A stretch of 64,000 nucleotides of DNA from Prosthecodimorpha staleyi (GCF_018729455.1 NZ_JAHHZF010000010.1:132122-196121); one strand, 5' to 3'. Positions 38,136-48,699 are shown, counted from the first letter of the stretch. Translations and numbers: made by a program. The notes: generated from the sequence alone by a model not told the origin.

Positions 38136-40937
38136 ATGAACGACGCCTCCCCGCCGGATGCCACCGGCATCGCCCCCTCTGGCCCCAGCAGCCCGATTCC
38201 TTCCGGCGATGCCGAAGCCGGCCATGTCACGCCTTCGATGGCGCAGTTCATCGAGATCAAGGCGGCCAATCCGGACTACATCCTGTTCTACCGGATGGGC
38301 GACTTCTACGAGCTGTTCTTCGACGACGCCGTCAAGGCGTCGCGCGCGCTCGGCATCGTGCTGACCAAGCGCGGCAAGCATCTCGGCCAGGACATCCCGA
38401 TGTGCGGCGTGCCGGTCTCGCGCGCCGACGAATATCTGCAGAAGCTGATCGCTCTGGGCTTCCGGGTGGCGGTCTGCGAGCAGCTGGAGGATCCGGCCGA
38501 GGCGCGCAAGCGCGGCGCCAAGGCGGTGGTCCGCCGCGATGTGGTGCGGCTGGTCACGCCCGGCACGATCACCGAGGAGAATCTCCTCGACGAAGGCCGC
38601 GCCAACCATCTGCTGGCGGTCGCCCGCGTCCGCGGCGGCAGCGAAGACGAGGCCCGTTTCGGCCTCGCCTGGGCCGACATCTCGACCGGCGCCTTCCGCC
38701 TCGCCGAGACCGACCGCAACCGCCTCGCCGCCGATCTCGCCCGCATCGATCCGACCGAGATCCTGGTCGCCGACCGGCTCTACGAGGACGACGACCTGAA
38801 GCCGGTCTGGCGCCTGCAGCGCGCCGCCGTGACGCCGGTCTCCGCCGCCCTGTTCGACGGGGCGACCGCGGCCGACCGGCTCGGCGCCTATTTCGCGGTT
38901 GCGACCGTCGACGGTTTCGGCAGCTTCTCACGCGCCGAGACGATCGCGGCGGCCGCGATCGTCGCCTATGTCGAGAAGACCCAGCTCGGCCGCCGCGCCC
39001 GGCTCGACGTGCCGGCGGCGGAGGGCAGCGCGAGCGTCATGCTGATCGACGCCGCCACCCGCGCCAATCTGGAACTGACCCGCACGCTTTCCGGCGACCG
39101 GCGCGGCAGCCTGATCGCCGCCATCGACCGCACCGTCACCGGCGCCGGCCAGCGCCTGCTGGTCGAGCGGCTGTCGAGCCCGTCGACCGTGGTGGCCGAG
39201 ATCGAGCGGCGGCTCGATTCGGTCGCCTGGCTGGCCGACGACACGCTGCTGGCCGCCGAACTCCGCGCCGCGCTGCAAAGCGCGCCCGACATGGTCCGTC
39301 CGCTCGGCCGGCTGGCGCTGGAGCGCGGCTCGCCGCGCGATCTCGGCGCCATCGCGGCCGGCCTCGCCGCCGTCGCGGCGATCGCGGCCCGGCTCGACGC
39401 CGCCGCGCTGCTGCCCGACGAGATGGCCGAGGCCCGCGACGCGCTTCGTCAGGCCCCGCACGACCTCGCCGCCCTGCTCGCTTCGGCGCTCGCCGACGAA
39501 TTGCCGCTGTCGAAGCGCGACGGCGGCTTCGTGCGCGCGGGCTATTCCGCCGCTCTCGACGAATGCCGCGAGCTGTCGGCCGATTCGCGCCGCCTGATCG
39601 CCCGCCTGGAGGCCGACTACCAGCTGGAGACCGGCATCCGCTCGCTGAAGATCCGGCACAACAACGTGCTCGGCTTCTTCGTCGATACCACCGCGGTCCA
39701 TGCCGAGAAGCTGATGACGCCGCCGCTCTCGGCGCGCTTCATTCATCGGCAGACGCTCGCCAACGCGGTCCGCTTCACCACCGTCGAATTGTCCGATCTG
39801 GAAGCCCGCATCGCCTCGGCCGGCGATCGCGCGCTCGGGCTGGAGCTCGAAGTGTTCGACCTCCTGGCCGCCAGGACGGTGGAAGAAGGCGAGGCCATCC
39901 GCCGGGCCGCCGAGGCGCTGGCCGTGCTGGACGTGAGCCAGGGCTTCGCCCATCTGGCCGGCACGGACGGCTATGCCCGCCCGACCGTCGGCGACGGGCT
40001 CGATTTCCGCATCGTCGGCGGACGCCATCCGGTCGTCGAGCAGGCCTTGCGGCGCGAAGGCGGCGATGCCTTCGTGGCCAACGACTGCGAACTCGGGCCG
40101 ACCACCCGCGACGGCGACGGCCGTCTGGTCATCCTGACCGGCCCGAACATGGGCGGCAAGTCGACCTGGCTGCGCCAGAACGCGCTGATCGCGATCCTGG
40201 CCCAGGCCGGCGGCTTCGTCCCGGCCGCGGAGGCGCGCATCGGCGTGGTCGACCGCCTGTTCAGCCGGGTCGGCGCGGCCGACGACCTCGCCCGCGGCCG
40301 GTCGACCTTCATGGTCGAGATGGTCGAGACCGCCGCGATCCTCAATCAAGCCGGCCGGCGTTCACTGGTCATCCTGGACGAGATCGGCCGCGGCACGGCC
40401 ACCTTCGACGGGCTGTCGATCGCCTGGGCGGCGATCGAGCACCTGAACGCGACCAATCGCTGCCGCGCCCTGTTCGCGACCCACTACCACGAGCTGACCG
40501 CGCTCGCCGAGCGCCTGCCGCGCATCGTCAACGCCACCGTGCGGGTGCGCGAATGGAAGGGCGACGTGGTCTTCCTGCACGAGATCGTGCCCGGCGCCGC
40601 AGACCGGTCCTATGGCATCCAGGTCGCCCGGCTGGCCGGCCTGCCGGCCTCGGTGATCGAGCGCGCCCGCCTGGTGCTGCGCCAGCTCGAAGAGCATGAC
40701 CGCAAGCGGCCGGGCCTGACCCTGATCGACGACCTGCCGCTGTTCTCGGCCCTGAAGCCGAAGGCCGCCGAACCGGCGCCGGACCCGAAGCCCCAGCCGA
40801 AGCCGGCCGAACCGGCCCTGCCGCCCGGCGCCGCCGAGGCCCTGGCCGAGCTCGCGGCACTTGTACCCGACGACCTCTCTCCGCGCGAGGCGCTCGAAGC
40901 GCTCTACCGGCTGAAGTCGAAGCTGCGCAAGGGGTGA
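38136..40937 (+). CDS. mutS: DNA mismatch repair protein MutS
   Basis: This is the mismatch-recognition ATPase of methyl-independent alphaproteobacterial mismatch repair, 933 residues. The mismatch-binding F-x-E motif is at 57-59 ([13 protein letters not shown]). Connector, lever and clamp domains follow. The ABC-type ATPase at the C-terminus has Walker A GPNMGGKS (669-676), the signature [14 protein letters not shown], Walker [16 protein letters not shown] and the conserved ATHYHELT. A Pro/Lys/Glu-rich linker (about 875-900) precedes a C-terminal tetramerisation-like segment ([20 protein letters not shown]). All catalytic motifs are intact. The first 28 residues are low-complexity Pro/Ser/Ala and may not all be translated. 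Confidence 0.97.
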   Translation: MNDASPPDATGIAPSGPSSPIPSGDAEAGHVTPSMAQFIEIKAANPDYILFYRMGDFYELFFDDAVKASRALGIVLTKRGKHLGQDIPMCGVPVSRADEYLQKLIALGFRVAVCEQLEDPAEARKRGAKAVVRRDVVRLVTPGTITEENLLDEGRANHLLAVARVRGGSEDEARFGLAWADISTGAFRLAETDRNRLAADLARIDPTEILVADRLYEDDDLKPVWRLQRAAVTPVSAALFDGATAADRLGAYFAVATVDGFGSFSRAETIAAAAIVAYVEKTQLGRRARLDVPAAEGSASVMLIDAATRANLELTRTLSGDRRGSLIAAIDRTVTGAGQRLLVERLSSPSTVVAEIERRLDSVAWLADDTLLAAELRAALQSAPDMVRPLGRLALERGSPRDLGAIAAGLAAVAAIAARLDAAALLPDEMAEARDALRQAPHDLAALLASALADELPLSKRDGGFVRAGYSAALDECRELSADSRRLIARLEADYQLETGIRSLKIRHNNVLGFFVDTTAVHAEKLMTPPLSARFIHRQTLANAVRFTTVELSDLEARIASAGDRALGLELEVFDLLAARTVEEGEAIRRAAEALAVLDVSQGFAHLAGTDGYARPTVGDGLDFRIVGGRHPVVEQALRREGGDAFVANDCELGPTTRDGDGRLVILTGPNMGGKSTWLRQNALIAILAQAGGFVPAAEARIGVVDRLFSRVGAADDLARGRSTFMVEMVETAAILNQAGRRSLVILDEIGRGTATFDGLSIAWAAIEHLNATNRCRALFATHYHELTALAERLPRIVNATVRVREWKGDVVFLHEIVPGAADRSYGIQVARLAGLPASVIERARLVLRQLEEHDRKRPGLTLIDDLPLFSALKPKAAEPAPDPKPQPKPAEPALPPGAAEALAELAALVPDDLSPREALEALYRLKSKLRKG

Positions 40938-40991
40938 GCCGGCCACGCCGCGTGACGTGGCTCAGTGCCCTGCGCGCCGCCGAACACGACC

Positions 40992-41693
40992 TCATGTGTC
41001 GGTGTGCACGTCGTCCCAGTCTTCGTTCTGATAGCGAACCAGCCAGTTCAAGGCCCAGTGCCGTTCCAGGCAGACCCCGCCTTCGAGATCGGCCGTCTCG
41101 GTATCGCCATGGAGTGAGGCGTTGCGCACCGCCCAGCGGCATCGATAGACGAGGTCGAGCGCATCGAGGATTTCGGACATCGGCCGCAACGCCGGGACGC
41201 CCCGCTCCGCAGTGTCGACCGCCGCAGTGAAGACCGCCGACGGGTCGCAAAGGGAGGCCGGCCATTCCGATCGCCCGGTTTCGACGCCCAATGCCCAGAG
41301 GAGTTCCTGGGCAGCTTCGCAGCGCCATGAGAACTGGGTCGTATCGAGCCCGCCGGGCGACGGGTCGTCGAAATAGGCCGCCTCCCGCGGAGAGAGCCGT
41401 TCCCGGACCCGAAAATCCGCAACGAACAGATCGAGTTCGTCCCCGCCGAGAGCCTTCCAGGATACGGCCGACAGCGCCAGGATCCGATCGAGCACCTCGG
41501 TGGCCGAACGGAGTTCGACCTCGCTTTCGTCGTCTATGTACGGCAGGCCGGGGTTGATCGTGACGCCCTGCGCCTGAAGACGCGCCTCGGTGCCCGCCTT
41601 CCGCGCGATTTGCGCAGGCGTGAAAACAAATTCCGACGGTTCTTCCCCGAACAGAATCCGACGGATGAGGCGGACGAGGGACGATCCGGCCAT
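40992..41693 (-). CDS. DUF4272 domain-containing protein
   Basis: This is a 233-residue protein of the DUF4272 family; function unknown. Typical segments are VLDRILALSAVSWKALGG, REAAYFDDPSP, FSWRCEAAQELLWALGVE (the family core with Trp and Glu) and VYRCRWAVRNASLHGD. No signal peptide is evident, so it is probably cytoplasmic. The ATG at 41693 follows CCGGAAG; a TTG at 41780 would add 29 residues without support. The gene converges on mutS (54 bases between stops). Members of this family often sit near immunity or toxin-like genes, but nothing of that kind is adjacent here. Local GC is a little lower than in mutS. Confidence 0.8.
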   Translation of the reverse strand: MAGSSLVRLIRRILFGEEPSEFVFTPAQIARKAGTEARLQAQGVTINPGLPYIDDESEVELRSATEVLDRILALSAVSWKALGGDELDLFVADFRVRERLSPREAAYFDDPSPGGLDTTQFSWRCEAAQELLWALGVETGRSEWPASLCDPSAVFTAAVDTAERGVPALRPMSEILDALDLVYRCRWAVRNASLHGDTETADLEGGVCLERHWALNWLVRYQNEDWDDVHTDT

Positions 41694-41964
41694 GCACGCT
41701 TCCGGAAAGGCGCGCCCTCCGGGCGCACCGAAATGCGTCGTCAAGAATTCAACCGTACCAGAGGTTGTCGACGGGTGCAAAGCCCCTCATTCGCAGGCCG
41801 GCCGGCGTTCGCGGCCAAATCGGAGAGCAGCGCACCAACTGCGGCTACCCGCTCAAGACGATTCCCGGACCTGTCGTCGTTCTCGCAATCCCGCCGGCGG
41901 CCCCTGATACAGGCCGCGCGGCGGAGGACCTTCTGCTCAGGCCGCCCGGCGGAAGACCTCCCGT

Positions 41965-42939
41965 TCAGGCCGCCCGGCGGCCGGCGTCGGCGCCGTAATA
42001 GTTGATGTAGCGCGGCGAGATGGTCTCGACCGGCATGATCATGCAGATGTCGGTCGTGCCGAACTGGTGGTCGACCACCGCGCCGTCGCCGATCATGGCG
42101 CCGAGGCGGAGATAGCCCTTGATCAGCGGCGGCATGGCGGCGATGGCCGCGCGTGCGTCGATCGCCTCGGGCGCGAGGCGGTTCATCTCGACATAGCGGC
42201 CCGGCAGGGCGCGGACGCGCCAGTCGAGCGTCGCGCGTGCCTTGTGGTGCAGGAAGGCGAGCGGCAGGGCCAAGCGGTGCGGATTGGTGCCCTCGAAGCT
42301 GGCGCAGCCGATCATCACGTCGATGCGGTGGCGCAGCACATAGGCCCAGACGCCCTGCCAGAGCAGTTCTACGGTGCGCTTGCCGCGGTAGTCGGGCAGC
42401 ACGCAGGAGCGGCCGAGTTCCAGGAAGCGCTTCGACCGGTGGCGGTCGAGCAAGGCACGCAGATCGAATTCGTTTGCCGTATAAAAACCGTCGTGGCGCT
42501 CGGCCACATCCTGGCGCAGCAGGCGATAGGTGCCGACGATGCGCGGGGCGCGGCGGCCGAAGGCGCGCGGCTCCTGGGCGTCATGATCGACCACCAGGAT
42601 GTGGTCGCAGATCGGATCGAAGGCATCGGAGTCGCGCCGCGTCATCAGCGTGCGGGCGTCGGCGATCGCGGCCATCTCTTCGTAGAAGACCCGGTAGCGC
42701 AGTTCCTGGGCCCGCTTGACCTCGCCGACGGTGCGCGCGAGGCGCACTTCGAGCGAACCGATCCGGCCGAGGACGGGGTCGCCGCCGCCGTCGGGCAGCG
42801 GCCCGAGCGGCGCCCTCAGGCGCAGGCCGGGCATCACATTGATCTGGGCCCGGGGCAGATGCCGGAACGGCATCATGTTGGAGACCAGCGCGAGACCCGG
42901 AACCTTGGCAAGACCGGTGACTCTGGAAGGCGTCGGCAT
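41965..42939 (-). CDS. GNAT/hemolysin-type acyltransferase (OlsB-like)
   Basis: This is a 324-residue protein of the acetyltransferase_5 group, which includes OlsB, the acyl-ACP:ornithine N-acyltransferase that begins ornithine-lipid synthesis. Core text is VRLARTVGEVKRAQELRYRV, FYEEMAAIADARTLMTRRDS, DAFDPICDHILVVDHD, RIVGTYRLLRQDVAER, FLELGRSCVLPDYRGKRTVE and GCASFEGTNPHRLALPLAFL. These segments match OlsB closely, while the C-terminus (LIKGYLRLGAMIGDGAVVD) is also family-typical. I start at the ATG at 42939, preceded by GGGGAAC. OlsA is not nearby, so whether it makes ornithine lipids or is a general long-chain N-acyltransferase remains open. Confidence 0.88.
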   Translation of the reverse strand: MPTPSRVTGLAKVPGLALVSNMMPFRHLPRAQINVMPGLRLRAPLGPLPDGGGDPVLGRIGSLEVRLARTVGEVKRAQELRYRVFYEEMAAIADARTLMTRRDSDAFDPICDHILVVDHDAQEPRAFGRRAPRIVGTYRLLRQDVAERHDGFYTANEFDLRALLDRHRSKRFLELGRSCVLPDYRGKRTVELLWQGVWAYVLRHRIDVMIGCASFEGTNPHRLALPLAFLHHKARATLDWRVRALPGRYVEMNRLAPEAIDARAAIAAMPPLIKGYLRLGAMIGDGAVVDHQFGTTDICMIMPVETISPRYINYYGADAGRRAA

Positions 42940-43125
42940 GTGTTCCCCAATCCGGCCGCTGCAATCCCGATCGCTCCGGGGCAGCGCCCGAAGAAACGGG
43001 GCTGCCGGGGCGACGCGATCGCGACCCTGCGATTTGTACTCCCACCAGGAAAGCATGCCCAGTCGACAGGATCATGACAGCGCGCAGAAACAGATCCCCA
43101 TCGAAAGAGCAATTCAGCCGGCTCA

Positions 43126-45228
43126 TCAACCCTGCGCGCGCGGTGCCAGCACGATCTGATCGAGGACGGCCGACAGGGTTTGCGGCTCGACCGGCTTGAT
43201 GAGACGCGCGTCGGCGCCGGCCTGGCGGACATCGCGGTCGACCTCGGGCGCGGTATCGGCGGTGACCGCCAGGATGGCGACGCGCGGCCGGCCGGCGGCT
43301 GTCTCGGCCGCCCGGATCGCGCGGATCGCCGCATAGCCGTCGAGGCCCGGCATGTGCAGGTCCATCAGGATGGCCTCGAACGGCATGCCGGCCCGCGCCG
43401 CCGCCGCGACGGCCTCGACCGCCAGAGCTCCGTCGGAAACCGTGATCGTCTCGTGGCCGAGGCTCGCGAGCAGGGCCCGGGCCAACAGCGCATTGATGGC
43501 ATTGTCGTCGGCGACCAGGATGCGCAGCGGTCCCGTGCCGGCGCGCTCGGCGCGGGCGGCGGGAACGCGGATGTCGGTCGCGTCGTTGGCGATGGCGCGC
43601 CCCTCGGCCAATGCGGCCACCACCATGGCGAGCGAACGCTGGCGTACCGGCTTGACCAGCCAACCGCCGAAGCCGCCGGCCTTCAAGCGCTCGAGCGCGG
43701 CGCGATCGGCCGGCGCGACGATGACCGCGGCCGGCGGCCGGTTGCGTCCGAGCGCGGCGAGCAGGCGCCCGGCGTCGAAATCCGCCCGGTGATCGACCAG
43801 CAGGGCGTCGTAGCCGCCGCCTGGCTCGGCCAAAGCGGCACGCGCGGCCGTCGCATCGACCGCCAGCATGGCGTCCGCACCGAGATCGGCGAGCCGGCGG
43901 GACAATTGGACCGGGTCGATCAGCCCGGGCGAGACCACCAGGATGCGGCGGCCGGCCAGCGGCCGTGCCGGGGTCGGCGGCTCGGCGATCGGCAGGTCGA
44001 GGTCGAAGGCGAAGCTGGAACCCCGCCCGGGCTTGCTCTCGACCTCGATCCGACTGCCCATCCGCTCGATGATCGCCCGCGAGATCGCCAGCCCAAGGCC
44101 GGTCCCGCCATATCTTCGGGCCGGGCCGCTCTCGGCCTGCTCGTATTCGTTGAAGATGCGATCGAGATGCTCCGGCGCGATGCCGATGCCGGTATCGGTC
44201 ACCTCGAAGCGCAGGCACGCCCGATCGGCGCGCCCATCGAGGCGCGCGACCGTGACGGCGACGCCGCCGCGCTCGGTGAACTTGACCGCGTTGCCGGCGA
44301 GGTTGATCAGGACCTGCCGCAGCCGGGCCTCGTCGAAGACCAGCCGCAGCGGCACGTCGGCGGCGACATGGGCGGCGAGTTCGATGCCGCGGGCCTGGGC
44401 ACGCGGCGCGACCAGTTCGATCACCGCCTCGACCATCGGCTCCAGGCCGGCGGGCGCCGGCGCCAGATCCAGGCGGCCGGCCTCGATCTTGGAGAAGTCG
44501 AGCACGTCCTCGACCAGCGACAACAGGGCCTCGCCGGAGGTGCGGATGGCGCGCAGATAGGCCTGCTGCTCGGAACTGAGCTGGGTCTCGGCCATCAGGT
44601 CGGCCATGCCGACGATGCCGTTGAGGGGCGTGCGGATCTCGTGGCTGGCCATGGCCAGAAAGCGCGACTTGGCCGCACTCGCCGCCTCGGCGAGGTCGCG
44701 CGCACGGCTGAGTTCGGTCTCAAAGGCGCGCCGGTCGCCGACATCCCGCAGGGTGATCTGGATTTCGTCGCCCTCGCCGCCGCGCCCCGCGACCGGGCTT
44801 TCGACCAGCGCATACCAGGCGGCCCCCGCCGTGGTCCGCATCAGCCGGTCGCCGGCCGCCATCGCCGCTTCGTGGCCCGGATCGAGACCGAACCGGTGCA
44901 GCAGCGCGTCGGCATCCGCACCGACGACCGCCGGCCCGTCGACCCCGAAGGTCGTCGCAAAGGCCTCGTTGACGAAGCGGACGCGCCGCGCCGCGTCGCA
45001 GCGCAGGATCAGGTCGCCGGCCGCCTCGGTGACGGACCGCCAGCGCTCCGCCTCTTCGCGCAGGGTCCAGACCTCGTCCTGGAGACGCTCGATCCGGGCC
45101 GCCAGATCGCGCCGCTCCGCATGGGCCGGCCGGGTGAGCCTGGCTGCCGCCGCCCAGACCGCGCGGCGCACACGCGCCTGGCGCAGATCGGCAGCACCGG
45201 ACCGAGGTTTGGCGGCTTTCGCACTCAT
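43126..45228 (-). CDS. Hybrid sensor histidine kinase with PAS and two receiver domains
   Basis: This is a 700-residue hybrid kinase. A basic N-terminus leads to a coiled-coil-like stretch (ERRDLAARIERLQDEVWTLR) and a PAS domain (about 65-175). HisKA follows with the phosphorylated His196 (MASHEIRTPLNGIVGMADLM), then the HATPase domain (NLAGNAVKFTERGG, DTGIGIAPEHLDRIF, GGTGLGLAISRAIIERMG). Two receiver-like domains come last. The first (about 425-545) has SPG where the acidic pair should be and is probably not phosphorylated normally. The second has intact ADDN and phospho-acceptor Asp623 in ILMDLHMPGLDG. No membrane helix is seen, so it senses a cytoplasmic signal. Start at the ATG at 45228. 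A partner output regulator is not adjacent; a second kinase lies about 100 bases upstream on the same strand. Confidence 0.93.
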   Translation of the reverse strand: MSAKAAKPRSGAADLRQARVRRAVWAAAARLTRPAHAERRDLAARIERLQDEVWTLREEAERWRSVTEAAGDLILRCDAARRVRFVNEAFATTFGVDGPAVVGADADALLHRFGLDPGHEAAMAAGDRLMRTTAGAAWYALVESPVAGRGGEGDEIQITLRDVGDRRAFETELSRARDLAEAASAAKSRFLAMASHEIRTPLNGIVGMADLMAETQLSSEQQAYLRAIRTSGEALLSLVEDVLDFSKIEAGRLDLAPAPAGLEPMVEAVIELVAPRAQARGIELAAHVAADVPLRLVFDEARLRQVLINLAGNAVKFTERGGVAVTVARLDGRADRACLRFEVTDTGIGIAPEHLDRIFNEYEQAESGPARRYGGTGLGLAISRAIIERMGSRIEVESKPGRGSSFAFDLDLPIAEPPTPARPLAGRRILVVSPGLIDPVQLSRRLADLGADAMLAVDATAARAALAEPGGGYDALLVDHRADFDAGRLLAALGRNRPPAAVIVAPADRAALERLKAGGFGGWLVKPVRQRSLAMVVAALAEGRAIANDATDIRVPAARAERAGTGPLRILVADDNAINALLARALLASLGHETITVSDGALAVEAVAAAARAGMPFEAILMDLHMPGLDGYAAIRAIRAAETAAGRPRVAILAVTADTAPEVDRDVRQAGADARLIKPVEPQTLSAVLDQIVLAPRAQG

Positions 45229-45331
45229 GGCGGAACGATAGCCGGGCGAACTTGCCAAAGCCTTGACGCCGCGCCGGATCCGGCGGGCGGCAGGGCGCGC
45301 AGGACGCATACGGCTTCGGCGAGGGTTCCGC

Positions 45332-47185
45332 TCAGGTCCGGCCGGAGTTCGATCCCTTGCCGTCGTCGGTCAGATACTCGGTCGGGAAGCGCAGCGTCCA
45401 GCGGATGCCCTCGGGGTCGAAAACCAGCTCCGAGGTACCGTCGATGGCGCGCGGCACCAGCCGCTCGATCATCATCCGCCCGAACCCCTTGCGCCGCGGC
45501 TCCTCGACCGGCGGGCCGCCCTGCTCCTTCCAGGTGATCTCGAAGATCTGTCCGCGCTCGGCCGCCGTCTCGGTGGCGCGCACGCCCCAGCGCACGGCGA
45601 TGCGGCCGTCGGCGGTCGAGAGTGCGCCATACTTGGCCGCATTGGTGGCCAGCTCGTGCAGGGCGAGCGCCACGTTCTGGGCCGCTTCCGGCTTCAGCAT
45701 GACACGCGTGCCGCCCTCGTCGAGGCGATCGCCAGATGTTTCCATGACGTGGCCGAGCTGGCTCGCCACCAGTTCGTCGATTGAGGCGCCGCGCCAGCTT
45801 TCGTCGACCAGGATGTCGTGCGCCCGCGCCAGCGCCTGCAGACGCGCGCCGAAGCGGTCGACGAAGGCTGGCATGTCGTCGACCGTCTGGGCGGTCTGGC
45901 GGGCGATCCCCTGCACGACGGCCAGAAGGTTCTTCGACCGGTGGGTCAGTTCGCGCATGACCACCTTGAGCTGCTGCTGGTATTCCTTCTGGCCGGTGAT
46001 GTCGATCGCCACACACATGACGCCGGCGATCCGGCCCCGCTCATGGAACGGCTCGATGCGCAGATCGAACCAATGCAGCCCATCGCCGATCTTGATCGAG
46101 ACCTCGGCGCGCTCCGGCTCGGCCGTCTCCAGCACCCGCCGCTTCAGGGGGATCACGACGCGCGCGGTCGCCTCCGGCAGGGCGGCCTCGTCGTCGCGGC
46201 CGAGGAAGTCCTCGGCCGTCATGCCCAGCGGCGGGTTGTGCATCCAGGTGTAGCGCAGATCGCGATCCTGCCGGAACATGGTGATGTTGGAGCCTGCCAG
46301 CGCGGTGTCGAAACGGGCATTGGCCTCGGCCAGCGCCTGCGTGACATGCTCCAGCATTTCGGCGCGGCGACGCTCGTCGGTGATGTCGACCACCACCAGC
46401 GTGACCCCCTCCGGCGCCCGGCCGCCCGGGCAATAGGGCGAGACATGGACCCGCAGCCAGACGCGCCCGCGCTGCCGATCCTGCGTCTCGATCTCCGTGC
46501 TGGCCGGTTGGCCCGCATTGATCACGCCGACCTTGACCGTGCGCATATGGGCCGCGGCGGCGGCATCGAGAATGTCGTCGTCGGTCCGGCCCATCATGGC
46601 CTCCGGCGCAAGACCGAGCGGCGGATTGTGGATCCAGCGGTAGTGCAGGTCCCGGTCCTGGGTGGCGACAGAGATGCGCGAGCCCGACAGCGCCGCCTCG
46701 AACCGCTCCTTGGCCTCCGCCAGTTCCCGGGTTCGCGCCTCGACCCGGCCCTCCAATTCGGCATTCAAGGTTTCCAGCCGGTGGTTCGCGTCGGCCAGCG
46801 CAGCCCGGGACGGCATCGCCAATACGCCGGGGAGAATCCGCCAGGCGGCCACCACGGCGCCGAGGGTCACGCCCGCGAACAGCGCGTTCATGACGATGTG
46901 CAGGCCGTAGACCGGCCGCCAGAGCGTGGCGACGCCGGTCAGTTCGGTCGCAGCGCCGGCGATCAGAACGATCAAGACCATCCGGGCGAGCCGGCGGGTC
47001 TCCGCCGTCACATTGCACCGGCCGCGCAGGAACAGCGCGATCGCGACGGCGGCCGCGATCAGCGTGGCGGCGACGGTCAGACCGGCCAACGCCGCCGGCT
47101 GCACCAGGGCGGCACGCCAAGCCATTCCCGCGCCGACCGCGGCGAGGGATTCCGAACCGAAAAGAAAATCAACGATTCCGTGCAA
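45332..47185 (-). CDS. Membrane PAS-PAS sensor histidine kinase, HWE/HisKA_2 type
   Basis: This is a 617-residue sensor kinase. Three predicted membrane helices (about 30-125) form an N-terminal sensor that begins with DFLFGSESLAAVGAGMAWRA, a conserved start for such alphaproteobacterial kinases. Two near-duplicate PAS domains follow, each with the sequence HNPPLG (RDLHYRWIHNPPLGLAPEAM and RDLRYTWMHNPPLGMTAEDF). The kinase core has phospho-acceptor His415 in ELTHRSKNLLAVVQGIARQT, ALALHELATNAAKYGALS and the degenerate ATP-binding C-terminus of the HWE/HisKA_2 group. A TTG at 47185 is used as start, because the DFLFG segment lies before the first ATG (47125). Kinases of this group often feed the general stress response in Alphaproteobacteria; the partner here is unknown. 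Confidence 0.9.
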   Translation of the reverse strand: MHGIVDFLFGSESLAAVGAGMAWRAALVQPAALAGLTVAATLIAAAVAIALFLRGRCNVTAETRRLARMVLIVLIAGAATELTGVATLWRPVYGLHIVMNALFAGVTLGAVVAAWRILPGVLAMPSRAALADANHRLETLNAELEGRVEARTRELAEAKERFEAALSGSRISVATQDRDLHYRWIHNPPLGLAPEAMMGRTDDDILDAAAAAHMRTVKVGVINAGQPASTEIETQDRQRGRVWLRVHVSPYCPGGRAPEGVTLVVVDITDERRRAEMLEHVTQALAEANARFDTALAGSNITMFRQDRDLRYTWMHNPPLGMTAEDFLGRDDEAALPEATARVVIPLKRRVLETAEPERAEVSIKIGDGLHWFDLRIEPFHERGRIAGVMCVAIDITGQKEYQQQLKVVMRELTHRSKNLLAVVQGIARQTAQTVDDMPAFVDRFGARLQALARAHDILVDESWRGASIDELVASQLGHVMETSGDRLDEGGTRVMLKPEAAQNVALALHELATNAAKYGALSTADGRIAVRWGVRATETAAERGQIFEITWKEQGGPPVEEPRRKGFGRMMIERLVPRAIDGTSELVFDPEGIRWTLRFPTEYLTDDGKGSNSGRT

Positions 47186-47536
47186 GACAAATCACCCCGG
47201 TGCACCCGTCCAGCCCGGTGCCATTGCGAATGCGGCCGGCCGCGCCAACCGATCCAAGCCAACGCAAACATCCCCATTTCCCGACGCGGTCCGGGGGCAC
47301 TGCGGTTCGAACGCATGAGGCCGCCATCGGTTCCATGCCGTTGCGCGGATTTGCCGCTCCCCGCGGACCGCCGAAACCGGGCGCGGTCCGAGCCCCCTGC
47401 GCAAGGCGCGCGTTCCGGACGGCCGGTCGGATCGCGGGCCAGGACAGGACGGGTTAGGACAGGACGCGCTTTCCGTTTCCCCGCGCCATGGTCTAGGTGT
47501 TGTCTCCCGCCACGCCCATCATCCGACAGGCCTGCC
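47186..47536. other. Divergent intergenic region between HWE kinase and alpha/beta hydrolase
   Basis: No gene is supported in these 351 bases. I see a small direct repeat, GGACAGGAC, twice near 47442-47463. Promoters for both flanking genes must lie here but no clear -35/-10 pair stands out. Confidence 0.45.
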
Positions 47537-48502
47537 ATGTCCGCCCTCCCCGTCGACCCCGGAATGCTCCGCTTCTACGAGGCGCTGTCCAGCCAATCCC
47601 CGCCGGAGAGCACGGACTGGCCGTTGCCGGAGCAGAGGCGCGGCTGGGAGGCGGTCTGCCGGTCGTTCCGTGCGCCGCACCCGGCCGGGCTGTCGGTGGA
47701 GACCATCGCGGTGCCGGGACCCGGCGGCCCGATCGCCGTGCGCCTCTATCGCCCGGAGGGGGCGGCGCCAAAGGCGGGCGTGCTCTACGGGCATGGCGGC
47801 GGCTGGGTCCTGGGCAGCCTGGAGACCCATGACGACATGTGCGCCGAACTCGCCGCCGGCGCGGGCGTCGTGGTGGCGGCGGTCGACTATCGGCTGGCAC
47901 CGGAGCACCGCCATCCGGCCCAACTCGACGACATGCTCGCGGTTCTCGCCTACCTGCGAGCCGAGGGCGCCCGACACGGCATCGATCCCGCCCGCATCAT
48001 CGGCGCCGGCGACAGCGCCGGCGGCCAGCTCACGGCCGGCGCCACCCTGCACCTCAGGGCGACCGGCGCGCCGCAGCTGCTCGCGCAAGTCCTGATCTAT
48101 CCGGTGCTCGGCGCCGACACCGAGACCACGTCCTACCGTGCCAATGCCGAGGCGCCCTGCCTGACCCGCGCGGAGATGATCTACTTCCTCGAAGCCTTCC
48201 TGGGGCCGAGGGGCGCCCCCGGCTGGACGGATGCGCGCGCAGTGCCGCTGCTGGCGACCGATCTTTCCGGGCTGCCGCCTGCCTTCGTGATCGTGGCGGA
48301 GCACGACCCGCTGTGCGACGACGGCGTCGCCTTCCACGAACGTCTGCTGGCCGCCGGAGTTCCGTCCACGCTGCGGCGCGAGCCCGCGCTCGCCCACAGC
48401 TTCATGCGCGCGCGCCACCACTCGGCGCCGGCGATGGACGCCTTCCGCGCGATCGCCGCGGCCGTGGCCGCGTTCGCCCGGGACCCGACCGCTCCGGTTT
48501 GA
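47537..48502 (+). CDS. Alpha/beta hydrolase, hormone-sensitive lipase family
   Basis: This is a 321-residue esterase/lipase of the HSL (family IV) type that cleaves short-chain esters. The oxyanion-hole motif HGGG is at 86-89 (LYGHGGGWVLGS), the nucleophile Ser160 lies in GAGDSAGGQLTAG, and the acid and base are Asp257 (VIVAEHDPLCDDG) and His287 (PALAHSFM). YRLAPEHRHPAQLDD is another family hallmark. No signal peptide is present, so it is cytoplasmic. The ATG at 47537 is the first in the conserved frame. It is followed after 197 bases by the large helicase gene, with an AT-rich patch (AATATTAAGCAATTG) between them, so the two are probably separate units. Confidence 0.94.
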   Translation: MSALPVDPGMLRFYEALSSQSPPESTDWPLPEQRRGWEAVCRSFRAPHPAGLSVETIAVPGPGGPIAVRLYRPEGAAPKAGVLYGHGGGWVLGSLETHDDMCAELAAGAGVVVAAVDYRLAPEHRHPAQLDDMLAVLAYLRAEGARHGIDPARIIGAGDSAGGQLTAGATLHLRATGAPQLLAQVLIYPVLGADTETTSYRANAEAPCLTRAEMIYFLEAFLGPRGAPGWTDARAVPLLATDLSGLPPAFVIVAEHDPLCDDGVAFHERLLAAGVPSTLRREPALAHSFMRARHHSAPAMDAFRAIAAAVAAFARDPTAPV

Positions 48503-48699
48503 CCGCAAGCAGCCGAATGCGTAGGGAAGAAGCCGGTCTTTGCGTCATGGTGCGGACAGCACCCGACTCGACCCTTGGAGGTTAGAATATTAAGCAATTG
48601 TAAATCGGCCGGGGGGCCATGCCGATTCGAACGTCGCCGGCAAGCAGGGCCTGTCCAGCCCGTTGCGGCGCAGCGACTTGAACGAGGACCTTGCCCCTG

